This document shows, piece by piece, positions 42,474 to 54,300 of a stretch of 64,000 nucleotides of DNA. The number at the start of each line of letters is the position of its first letter. Within the stretch, counting starts at the first letter, position 1. The notes beneath the pieces are model-generated. The model was given only the letters and a program-made list of their open reading frames with translations, was not told the origin of the DNA and searched no databases. The stretch is from NCBI GenBank assembly GCA_950097015.1, contig CATNEN010000038.1, positions 22,320,001 to 22,384,000 on the forward strand, written 5' to 3'. The position numbers were made by a program, and so were the translations under genes. This DNA is from Macrostomum hystrix (lineage: Eukaryota > Platyhelminthes > Macrostomidae).

Positions 42474-45400
42474 TTTCAATATTGATTGCTGAAATTGACT
42501 AGTTTATATTCGTAATTGATATTTTTGTACAGATTTACATAACTATCTAGAGTATTAGTAGATCTTTATGAGGCCAAGCAATTTCTATATGAAGGAAAGG
42601 CAAAGTAAATTTTGTGATATATCTATTTTATGATTGGTTTACACCAAGGTTATAAAAACTTATACTATATGGCCTACTTCCATATACATACATGAGCTTA
42701 CATGTACTTTATTAAATGTCAAATGGGAGTTAAGATGTTTGGACTAATGATGTGAAGCCCAATTTAAACAAAATAATCTAACACTGACTTGCAAAACATT
42801 TTCATATAAAAAGACAGGAAAACAGACAATAAAGGTTTTAAATTTGAAATTGCTTTTTGCTAGAATATTAAATTGCAACTGCCCCAGACATAAATTTCAC
42901 ACTGAAAAAAATGCATTTTCCCTTCCTTGTGGTTGCTATAGCAAAGAAAGATTCTATACTCGCCTATGGGATTGGGTTTAATATGTCAAATATTAAACAT
43001 CTAATGTGTTTAATATGTCTAATACCTGTTTGGTTAAAGAAATAGTGGTGGCAAATTTGATGTTTGAATTTGGTATTTAGAAATTTTCCAATTTTCATGG
43101 TATTTATATTGTTTACAGATACGTTTTTGTGCCTTTCCAAATGCCAAAAATGGTAAAAACTTCAAATATTCAATTATTATGTTACCAAATTGTAATTTAT
43201 ATTAAATAATTTTGGAATATTAAGTCCTGAATTGTAAATGGAAGTCCTGCTAAAATTAATATAGACATAGTCTTTAAGGTATGTTTTTATCAATGTGCTG
43301 ATACAATGTGGCAATGTGCCAATGTAGACTACAATGTGCAAATAAGCAAAGCATGACAGCTACTAATACCAGAGCAATGTGCAATTGTCAAGTGTGTTTT
43401 TATAGCAGTAATTTTGTGCTTAGCAGTTCATGCAAACAACATGCTAGCTGTGTCTATCTAAGCCTCTATATATTTGCTAGTCTAGTCTAGATTCTAAATT
43501 TTCAACTTTAAAAAGGTAAGGTTGGCTCATTTTTTGAAATTCATATTCAGTATTCAGAAAAAATGTTAGTCCAAATATTTTTAGGCCTATTTAGATTCAG
43601 AAAAATCTTTGATTCATTCAATTTCTATTAAAAAATATAATGTCAATAAGCTCAATTTTAAAACTGTCAAAAAGCTTAATAAGTTCAAATAAAAAAGTTA
43701 TTGAAATCTTTGCTCAAACAGTGGGCATTTGCAAACTCATCTGTAAGGCACAATGAAGTTCCAATGAAGTCACAATGAATTGCCTATTCCAGCAATCTAC
43801 CATGTGGGCACTATTGAAATTTATGACAAGATAGTTAATAAAAATATAATAATTGATGCAATATTTAAAACCATTATTTAAAATGAGCACAGCAACATTG
43901 CCTTAATAGAACTCCTGGGCCCTCCATACATAGGGACTCTAGTGAGTGAAAAAAATGGGAAGAATGAAAAAATATAAAAAATGCTATGTTCTAATAAAAA
44001 AAGAACATACATTTTGTTTTTAGAAAATAAAGCCTACTTATTTTGCAGTTTTTGGTTGAAATTTTCTTTGTCTTTTTTTAATCATTGTTTATAGTGTTTT
44101 CCAAGTGTAGGCCTATCCTAATAAAATTTTACATAGAATTTTAAGTAGAATATTATATACTCAAACCATATATTTTCCTTTAGTGGAATCTCCCGGAAAC
44201 ATGTTTCTCTAATGTCAATTAGAGAATGGCTTTTGCAATTGACTGCAAATAGTAAATTGATGTCTATGCGAATGCGACATCTATTTGTTAAGCTATGGAA
44301 TAGGTATGGCTTTGCCACTTCTTTAAAGCAAAAAGTTTTATATTGTTAACAAATTAACACTCTTGTCAACATAGTAATCCTATTCAATGTAAAATCAAAA
44401 TTTAATACTATATTATACAAAGTGTTATTAGAATATATATATATTCCATAGTGTAGATAACAAAATTATACTATATGCCTTTGGAATTTTTTTAATTCAT
44501 TCAAAAATAAAAATGTTTTTGCAATTTTTTGTTTTCCAAGTCAAATCTATCCAGTCATCTGGATCACAGCCCCTTATGGGAAAAATACATTACAAAAGCA
44601 ACTAAAATGTTGATCAAAAAATTGTTATAACTTTTTTATTACTTGACCAATTTCGATGAGTGAGGTGTCTTTTAACTCAGACAAACAAGATCTGTAACAT
44701 AAGACAACCAAAAATATGGAATTTTTTATTTTTTATTTCCTACTGGAGCCCCTACTATATAGTTTGCTGCCTTTTAAGATTCATTTCCATTTTCCAAAAG
44801 CAATAACAGCACAAATAAATATAAAGGCCTAGGCCTATAAAAAGCCATTTGAGTTCCTAAATCATTTCATGGGAATCGTGGCTTGCTTTAAGATACAGCT
44901 ACAATGCATTTACGTTCCTGAGTTATAGACACAGCAATACACGAATCATGGCAAACATGTCTATATACATAATGTTGTAGCTGATGGACACGGCAGCCAT
45001 GCGCTTAAGTGAAGTGGAAAGTTTAAAAAAATTGATAATATATTGATTTCTACTTTTAATTTGCTTCTATTACTTTTAACACGCACAAATAAGATTGAAA
45101 TGAAAAAATGGGATAGATTTCAGAGAAAAATATACGGCGATTGCTCGAAAATACCGAAAAAAATAATTTTAAAATTAACGCATTCATTAAAACAAAGAGG
45201 TGATTCCCCTTCTAAAGTTTTACTTTTCCTAACCAGTTTTTGTATTTAATATATAAAAATTTGAATAAAAAATAATCATTTAATTTTAAGAGATCAAGAA
45301 AAATTCTTGACTTTTTATCGAAACGCTACTGAGTATAGTGTTTATTCTAATTGGCATGACGAAACACTAAAATGAGAGCAGAAAATTAACATAGATTACA

Positions 45401-45499
45401 GAATTGTTTTGCCACCAAAATGTATAATCACGTCCATATTTCAACAAATCAGGAAATGCATTTTTGCGCAATCCTTGTACACGGGCAGGTTTAGATTTT
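42474..45499. other. Long AT-rich spacer
   Basis: Three kilobases with dense stops in all frames and no recognised element. The promoter of the PSLL-motif gene should lie at its left end. Confidence 0.45.
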
Positions 45500-45960
45500 C
45501 TAGAAAATTTTTATTTATGTGCGCTGTAACTCTGTAAAGATAAAAAGTCAGCGTCACAGAGCTCGCATTGAGCCAGACCACCAAGTTCTGAACACGCGGG
45601 AGTTCCGTTGCCTGCCCATTTGCACCTCGGAAGACAATTGCCGCCCCGGTGTCGCCCGGTACGCAGAGTAAGGACCACAATTGGATTAGACTGCATGGTC
45701 CTAGTGGTCCTAGTGGTCCTTTTTAAGTGGTCCATGGCGGAGAGCACTGCGTTGTGACCACCATGCCGACGCTCTGATTGAAGCAGCGCCAATCAGCTTG
45801 TCCAGCTGGCGTTGGGCCCCCTCGACAGTCGTGGACTGTAGGGCGAGATCGTCGGCGTAACCAGCACGCTTTGCCACCTCTCCGGTTGGCGTCAGCCCAT
45901 GCGTCGCCGCAGCAGGAATCCGTGGTAAGTAGGGCAGTGCGGCGCCAGCGCGTGTCCCAT
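45500..45960 (-). mobile_element. Relic of a non-LTR retrotransposon (RT YADD region)
   Basis: In minus sense one frame reads GLTPTGEVAKRAGYADDLAL and then QSTTVEGAQRQLDKL, the catalytic YADD motif and following helix of a LINE reverse transcriptase. The frame degenerates after about 70 residues. A Cys/His-containing piece (CELCDADFLSLQSYSAH) lies further downstream in another frame, as in the C-terminal finger of some LINEs. It is truncated and not functional. Confidence 0.65.
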
Positions 45961-46159
45961 TGAAGCACTCCGGCGGAGCCCTAGACCCAGATCATGGACA
46001 GATTATCTATGGAGCCTAGCATTGTCCCATGCAACGTAGCACCTTGGGTTGAGAAAAATGTGTCAAAGGGATACGATAGGCAATCCGGTGTACTCACAGC
46101 AGCTTTTGTCTCGTGGTACATCGCCATCACGACGGAAACCAGCTGCTCGATCAGGCCAG

Positions 46160-46432
46160 CTTTGCCTCTCGCACTGCAAGGTCCCTAAGTTAGATTCCGC
46201 GGCGAAGCCACATTCATTTGGGGCGCAGCCGTGAAGAGAAGGCTTGTGGGATTACCGTGCAATTCAATTTACTCCCAAAATGAGCTTTTGCCTGTGTACA
46301 GTATCTGTGTGCGTGTGTGCTCAGGAGTCAGCGAAATTAGCAGAATTGCCTCCTCGCTGGCTGCGGGTCTAATGTCACCAAATGATGTGCCATTGCGCGC
46401 ATCCCTCCTGCAAATAATATTAATAATAATAA
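46160..46432 (+). mobile_element. SINE family 1 copy, 5' end incomplete
   Basis: Box B region TTAGATTCCGCGGCGAAGCC, GGGGCGCAGCC, then GCAGAATTGCCTCCTCGCTGGC and an AATAAT tail. The central TACACTGCCTGACG block is deleted. Confidence 0.82.
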
Positions 46433-47029
46433 GGAAGGATAAAACTGCAGTAATTCTGGCAAATATTTCCAAACACAGACCAAATATCAATAAAATTAAA
46501 GCTGGTTTCCAGTTAAGTTTAGTCGACAGTCAATGGCATCAATGGGGGTCCAATTTGTTCCGTGATGCTTTGAATTTATGAATTTATGCAGCTATATTTT
46601 GATTAATAATTATAAAGAATATAATTTTGAATTGTGAAAACAAAACTCCAAATGCAAACGAGCTGCTGGCAATCATTTTTTCGGGCAATTGCTCAAAAAA
46701 TATAGCGTCTGCAGAAGCAGAGCCAATGATAAAATAGATTCGCCGAATATTGTACAGGTACATTGTACAGGTACAGGCACGTAATTATGTTTGGGCTGCT
46801 TCGGGTAAGAAAAACGAATTAAATATTGATTGGCGTAGACTTGTACTGTGCAGCGGTGGGCATGTAAATGACTTAAGTAAAGGAAAAGACGAAAAAAAGG
46901 TAAACGAATTTAAGAAATACCTAACAAACATGAACTGTGATTGCCCACACATGGCACAATGTAATAAAAATAAAGATGATTATAAAATTAAGAGGTAACT
47001 CGTAGTGCTATTATATTTGTAGTTCGGAG
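46433..47029. other. Spacer between SINE copies
   Basis: No gene recognised. A frame of 82 codons at 46750-46998 has no family resemblance. Confidence 0.4.
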
Positions 47030-47296
47030 TAGTTCGAAGCGTATATGACGTGAAGGTCGGGGGTTCGATTCCTGACTCCACTGGATCAATGTGTGTCCTT
47101 TAGCAAGACATTTAACTCTGCATTGCTTTGGTTCGCACAGCTGTTAAATGGGTACCAGCATTAGCTTAGAAATTGAGGGCGGGTGTGGTGTCCCCCAGTC
47201 CATGGACTGAACAGCTCTACGCTGCCTTCAGATGCATCGCGCAATAGCTGCGGCTGTGCTGTCTGCCTTAATGAGTTCATGTGTAATGAATTTAAA
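47030..47296 (+). mobile_element. SINE family 2 copy
   Basis: Starts within the tRNA-like head (GAAGGTCGGGGGTTCGATTC), then TGTCCTTTAGCAAGACATTT, GCTGTTAAATGGGTACCAGC and GTCCATGGACTGAACAGCTC. Confidence 0.87.
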
Positions 47297-48327
47297 AGGT
47301 TGCATACTCTTAGCAGGGACTAAAAAATAAACAAAATAAATGTATTGCACTTTCTTATTAACTTGCACACATGTTTACAAAACAACAAGCTAGGAAAATG
47401 AAGTTTTCAATGATTTTTCGAAATTTGGAATCGTAATTTTAAGGAATATAGTTTCTTTGATTTCATATTTGTTAATTTATAAACAATTTAAAGGATGACA
47501 TTATCACATTGGAAATTAAATTTAAGTATAATACAGTCATCAAGATTACCAGTACGGTACACAATATCAGTATTTTACCGCATTTTTTAAGTAAAGTATG
47601 TACATGCGATTGTTCTGCATCGTACGAGTGTAGGTTGAGTTCGCTCTAGTACAAGTGTACTTTAGGCAAAATTAACAGTAGCAAGACCACGCCTTTCCTC
47701 AGGGGAAACGGGGTATAACGGGGTATTCTAAATACAATCCGCCTACTTCCCGATAGCTCACCAAACCGAATGACCGATTCTCGTGAAAGTACACCATCTG
47801 GAACAGCATTACCGCCCTTTACGATGAACCAACTTTCAAAGCCATATGAGCCAGCATCGTCGAGATATTCAGCGAATCTTGTCAAAGACTCTAACGGACA
47901 TCTAACATTGCTTGGTATAAACCTCTATGGCAAATCCAGATAGCTTAATAAATAAATATTATAAATAAACAATAACAGCCGACATGGTCCCGGAAGGAAA
48001 TTTTGTGAGCAGAAAAATGCTTAGATTGGTGCTTTTTTGGCAACAGACACTTCGACAAGAGTCGTTGAATATCTCGGCGATGCCGATATTTTGTGATTCT
48101 GGAAGTTGTTTTATCGGATAGAGGCGGAACAATTGTGTTGTAGATTTTCATGGCGATTGGTTGAATATTTTTGGAAGATACAGATAAATGAAAGTTGTCT
48201 GTATTTGAAATACCAACCCTGTGGTCTTTCACCTTTAACAATTAGCTTCTTCAGCCTTCTATGGGTATTCTGAGTCGAATCAAATGTTCTGCTGTTCAAG
48301 ATAGCAAATTATATTTTTTACAAGAAA
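47297..48327. other. AT-rich spacer 3' of the formin
   Basis: No gene recognised. It should contain the formin 3' UTR at its right end. Confidence 0.4.
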
Positions 48328-51300
48328 TCATGCCACACTGTCGTCAGTAGGTGGCGATGTAATTCTCGTTCTGCGTCTCGCTTGAAACAAGTTTCCAGAC
48401 TGAAGCGCGCTTATTAAATCGTCCATCTCGCATTCAGGTTGCTGACGATTGAGCTGTTGCTGTTGCTGCTGCTGCTGCTGCCGCTGCTGTAGAGACTGCT
48501 TATTTTGCTGCTCCAGCGAAGGCATTTGCTTTTTCTGCTGACGACTCGGAACTAATTGCTGCTGCCGCTGCTGCTGCTGCTGCTGCGACATCTGACGTCG
48601 ACGTTGCTGCTCTTCGTTCTTCATCTGGTGACTGGCTTTGGCCACCTCTTTGGCGAATCGGGCCAACTCTTGCAGCAACGCGGGGTCGTCCTGCGGCTCT
48701 GCCAGGTATCTAAGAATTGCAGAAAAGATTTGGTAAACCCTGTGATTTGGTCTTCGGTCTACTGACTGAGAAGTCGGGAGTTCGAATCCAAAGTGACACA
48801 GTTCATGCCACATTAACTTTAACTTTTTTAGTTCCGCCAGCTGTAAAATTATTACCAGCATCAGTTACGGGCTGCTCAGTTGTACACAGCATTTGGAAGC
48901 GCCACTCAATGGCTGCTGCTGTAGTAACCGCTGTAGACCCAACCTTAATAACAATAAAAATTGCAGCAGGGCTGCGTGCAATGGCACATCATTCGGTGAC
49001 ACTAGACCCGCAGCCAGTGAGGAGGCAATTCTGCTCATTTCGCTGACTCCTGAGCACACACGCACACAGATACTGTACGCAGGCACACACTCACACAGGT
49101 GTGTACATCTGCCCTGACTTTCTCATCGTCAGGCAGTGTACACTCTCACTGTGCCCTGGAGGTTGGCCCTCAAGGGCGTCAATTGCAGGGCAGATTGCCC
49201 TCACAAACGTCAATTGCCCCCAAAGCCTTCTCTCAGCGGCTGCGCCCCAAATAAATGTGGCCTCACCATGGAATCGAGCTCAGGGACCTTGGTGCGAGAG
49301 GCAAACGCGTTAGACCACTCAAACCTTACAAACCTATTAAAACGCCGGTAATCTTACAATCGCAATCTTAAAATCATTAGTTCCTCTCACCTGTGCAGCT
49401 GATCCCACAGCGCCTGACATTCGGCCAGTGCTGTCTGCAAGCTGCGCAGATCGCTAGAAATTTGACGTGCTGTCTCCGGAGCCAATTGTTGACGGACAGT
49501 GTCTGTGAAGGCGGCGCTGAGAGCAGCTATTTCTTCAGCTAGCTCGCGTGGCGTCGGCGACCTTGCGGCCTGAGAGGATAAGAGGATAATTAGGGAAACT
49601 TAGTGTTGTCAGATCGTGGCGAAGTTTAGCGCAGTTGTGGATTTCGGTCCTCTTAAAAAAACATTCACACAAGTGCTCAAGGACGACACTGTGAGGGCGA
49701 GTGCAGGGCGATCTATGCGAAATGATTGATGAGAAATCCCCCTCGGATTTTTTGGCAGTGCCTGAATGCTAACGGCATTGGGTGCTGACTGATTGGTTAA
49801 AACACTAGGCGAGGGTGTGCTGCTCCTAATATAAGCATTTTGCGCCTGAAACGGGAGAAATTCGCGTCAGGGTGTCCATAGTGGCCTAATTCCACCTGTT
49901 GTAGCCCTTGAAGGTCCAGTAGTCCGTCTAGATAAAGGTAGGTGACCACCGAAGACGGAGATGATGCAGGTACATTAGGATGACATGCTGATAAATTTTG
50001 AAGTCCTGGTATGGCCGCACTGAGGCGCAGTGCTAATTCGTGTATCGTGGTGTATGAAGTACACTAGCGCTTATAGGAGAAATCAGATCTTCTGCAGCTG
50101 CCTTCGAGATTGAATATCTCGATTGCCTGAAGAGCTGACGACTTGATTATTGTTTCAGAAGACGCGCAACAAAAATTGGCCCGTGTTCTTCACATTCGTG
50201 TGTTTGCGTTGCTCCGCTTTAAGCAAAAAATGTCAGGAGGGCCCTTAGTAGTTCTACTGCTAAAGAGTTGGATGGAGTCAGGTCAGGATTTTTGGCCAGC
50301 TAGCAAACGGGGTTCTCACCGGCGCCAGCTGCTGCAGCTCAGACGGCAGCGCCATCAGGCTGGAGTCAAACTGAAGCAGGAAGTGCAGCGCAGTGGTAAT
50401 TGTCGTCGTCTTCGCAGTCGCCGCCCCCACCGACGCCGAGGATGATCGTGTAGCCGACGCCGCGGTGGTCTTGGCATCCGATAGGCGGCTCAGGCCCGAG
50501 GCGCGGACGCCTCTCAGAGCCTGGTTCGGGCTCGGACCCAGAAGAGCAGCCAGCGCCGCTGTCAGCGTTAGAAAGCGTCGTAGAGCTCGACTCTCCAGCG
50601 CCTGACGACAGGCCGCTGACAGCAGTGCTAGGTGCTCGCGGCAGTCATTGGCCTTCTCATTGAAGCCGTGACGGAAGGCCAGAGCTCGCAGCTTTTCAGC
50701 GCACTGTGGCGTGGAACTCAGACGGTGCATGAAGGCGGCCGCCTGTCCCTTGAATTAACAGACACAAGAGTCAAAGGTTCCTATCGTGAACCAGCTACTC
50801 GAGCCGCGGCTATAGGTCACATTAAGATCGTAGAATTTACGCCCCTAAGAGAGTGTGGTTTTTAGAGAGGTCTAAAAATCAGTGGGCTTATGTGCTACTA
50901 AGTGTCAGTGGAACATCTGAAATTGCCTCCTCGTTGGTCTTGTGCCAACTGACGCTAAAGGATGCACCAGATTAGCTACTTGGGCAGCGAGGATTTTTTC
51001 TAGCGTGGGAGGCCGCGCCTATGCCCCCACTACATGGGGGCGCCACTACCACTACATGGGGGCGCCGCTACCACTACATGGGGGCGCCGCTACCACTACA
51101 TGGGGGCGCCGCTACTACTACATGAGGGCGCCGCTACCACTAAATGGGGGCGCCGCTACCACTACATGGGGGCGCCACTACCACTACATGGGGGCGCCAC
51201 TACCACTACATGGGGGCGCCACTACCACTACATGGGGGCGCCACTACCACTACATGGGGGCGCCGCTACCACGACTAAGAAGCGCCACTACCACGACTAG

Positions 51301-54300
51301 GGCGAAGCTACTACCACGCAGCATCACTTATTAACCCACCACATTTGAAGTATAGTATTAGCAAATACCAGTGGTAGTTTTCCGACTGAGGCCCGCTTGA
51401 GTTCAGCGGCCTCCTCAGTGGTTGGCATAGCAACAGCGAGCAGCTGCTGGCACAGGTGCCCGGAGAGACAGTTGCCGGAGTCCATGCTGGCCACAGCTGA
51501 GACTAGTTTGTCCTCATCGATTTGCGACATTCGCAGACTCTGCAGCAGAATTTCTAGAGCCTTCCGTCGCTCCTGGCTGAGAATTTTAACATAGGAGGCG
51601 GAGAGACGAGCGCTCAAATGCTGACTGGCCGAGTACTGCTGCGGTTGCGTCTGCAACTGGAGCTCTGACTTATGCTCCCGCTGCTGCTGTTGCTGCTTCT
51701 CTTCAGCCCATGGGTCGTCACCGTCGGCCGAGTCGTCTATCACTGGACGATCGCCAAAAGTGCGTTCAATGTCTCGTAGGTTGAATTCGGCAATGGCCTG
51801 AAAAAGCCAGATAAGGTAATATTTTAGTGATTGTATTGGTTGCATTTAGCGGAGAGAAATAATTTACCTTCTCAACGCTGACCCGCGACCACACGCTATC
51901 GCGTCCCGGCTCTGTCGCCAGAAGCGGTGCGTGAAATCGACGAACCCGAATGCGAGGCCTAGCAAATTTCAACGGCGTTGAGCTGCCCGACGCTGTTAGA
52001 AGGCCGTTTGGCTGACCTCCGTGCGGAGGCGGCGGCGGTGGTGGAGGAGGTGGCGGTGGCGGTGGCGGTGGCGGCGGCGGAGGCGGTGGTGGAGCTGCCT
52101 GTGACAATCGCGCAGTTGAGTCCAGCTTGTCTGAAAAAATAGATGAGCACAGATTAAATACCTAGCTAGAGTTTTACTCTCTGGAGATTTACTTCAAGAT
52201 CAATGGAAAAGGCAGAATTGCCTCCTCGTTGACGATATGATGTTGATACACTGAGAGAAAACTTAAAAGGATTAAATGTCCATGACGGTTTAGGGGAACA
52301 CATTCTCTGGCCAGGCCGGGCCAGCGTAAGGGCACCATCACTGAACGGCTTGAGTGTTACATCTCCGGTCATTTTACGAGGCCGACTTCCTTACCCATCC
52401 AGCTTTTATCTTCTCCCGGACACTTACCCCCATTTTTGGCTTCGTTGGCCAGCCGTGTCTCAAGAATCGTCACCGCGCCTCGCAGCCGGCTTATCTCGGC
52501 AGCCTGCGCTTCCAGCAGCTGATCCTTGCCTGCCAGAGAGCGCCTCCCGGCCTCCAATTCGTCCTGCATCAGCCGGCCGCGGTGGCGCAAATCGTCAGCC
52601 TGCGCAGCCAGACTGCGGCACCCGGCCTCCAGCTCTTCCAGCCGGTGCTCCACCCTAGCGACGCACAGTCCGGGCAGCAGCCGCATCGCATCCTCGTCGT
52701 TGTTGACATCATCAACTTCACTCGCGTCGCACAGCTGCTCCATCATAAGAGCGCCAAGTCTAAGCCGAGCATGTCGACCCTCAGCTAGCATCAGGCCGCA
52801 CGTCTCCAGCATGGCGCGTCCGTGACAACCGTCGTCAAGTAGCGTCAGAGTGGCACCCAGATCCTCGTCGGGCGCCGATGCGTACAGCCAGGATGCCATC
52901 TCGGTGGCGTCATCAGCGGCCAGGCTGCGGAAGGCCTCGCACTGGCTGTAAAAGTTCGGCGCCAAACGGTGAGGCGACTCAGCCAGGAGCTGATCAATTC
53001 CCCACCTGCGCAGGTCGGCTCGAAGCAGAGCCCGACGTCGCAGTTGACTCCGGCGCAACTGATCGCTTGACGCCTTCGAGTTCACTGGCTGCGCCGGTGG
53101 AACGCAATGAAGCAGCGAGTTGATGAGCGCCAGCAGGGACACGGCGAGGTCAACGCTGCCCGCCCAGGCCAGCTCGCGAACCAGAAGGTGAAAACGTCGA
53201 CCACCGGCGATGGCTTGGCGATCGATCGCTTTCATCACCCGACGCCAGCCCGCGCCCAGGGCCAGCACCGCCAGTATGTTGCTGGCGTACAGCTTGGCGT
53301 GACTATTCACCTTGGTCACCAGGGCGCCTAGCAACGCATCAGTCAGGCTTGGGTGCTCGGCGACAGCGTCGCGGCCAAGCTGGATGTTCATGGCGCAGTA
53401 CAGGCAGCGCAAAAGACTGACGGCGATGGCATCGTCATAGCTGTCGATGGACAGAACTTCGGACAATGCGTCCAGACCGCCGCCGTCAAGAAAAGCGCGA
53501 ACGAAGCTGATTGGCTGTGAGCGCAGTGAGGCTGACAAGCCGTCCAATAGGCGTGCTGGTGAGTCATCGACAACCATGCGCTTTGGGTTGGAGAAATAGG
53601 AGTTTCATTTTCATTTACGATACGCAGCCTAAAAAACAAAAGGCCTAGTAAACTAAAAAAAGAAATAAAAATATGTCGTCTCGTTGTCATTTAAGCTATC
53701 GCGTAAACCGATTTTCGTTGCTAAGAACAAACATAATTCTATATCTTTTCCTCAAAATGTTTATTATACGAGGTACCTTAATATGCTTTACAAGCTACCT
53801 GAACGGTTTGACTTAAGTTTTTAAAACCCTTAGCTTTAAAAAATCCGGCTTTAAAAAATGCCTCTTTGAAAACTGCAATATTAAAAACTTTCCGGCTTTG
53901 GAAACTTCCGCGTTGGAAACTTCTGCCCCAAAATGGAAAATAATGAAACCTTCTACTTTATACCACCCCTGGAGCGAATAAGTAAAGTAAATAAGTAAAT
54001 AAGTAAATGAGGTTGTAGCCTAGTGGTTAAGGTGTCGGACTCACGACTTGAAGGTCGGGTGTTCGATTCCCGACTCCACTGGAACAATTTGCGTCCTTTA
54101 GCAAGACACTTAACTCTACATTGCTTCAGTTCACCCAGCTGTTAAATGGGTACCAGCATCAGCTGGGATAATTAAAGGTGGGTGTGGCGTCCCCCCAGTC
54201 CGTGGACTGAACAGCTGTACGCAGCCTTCAGATGCGCCGCGCATTAGCTGCGGCTGTGCTGTCGGCTGCACATCTGACCCAATTGGGGCAGGTGTAATCA

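Noticed and set aside
54007-54080. Possible genuine tRNA gene
   Set aside because: The tRNA-like stretch is the head of a repeated SINE, and it does not fold into a complete cloverleaf with matched acceptor ends.
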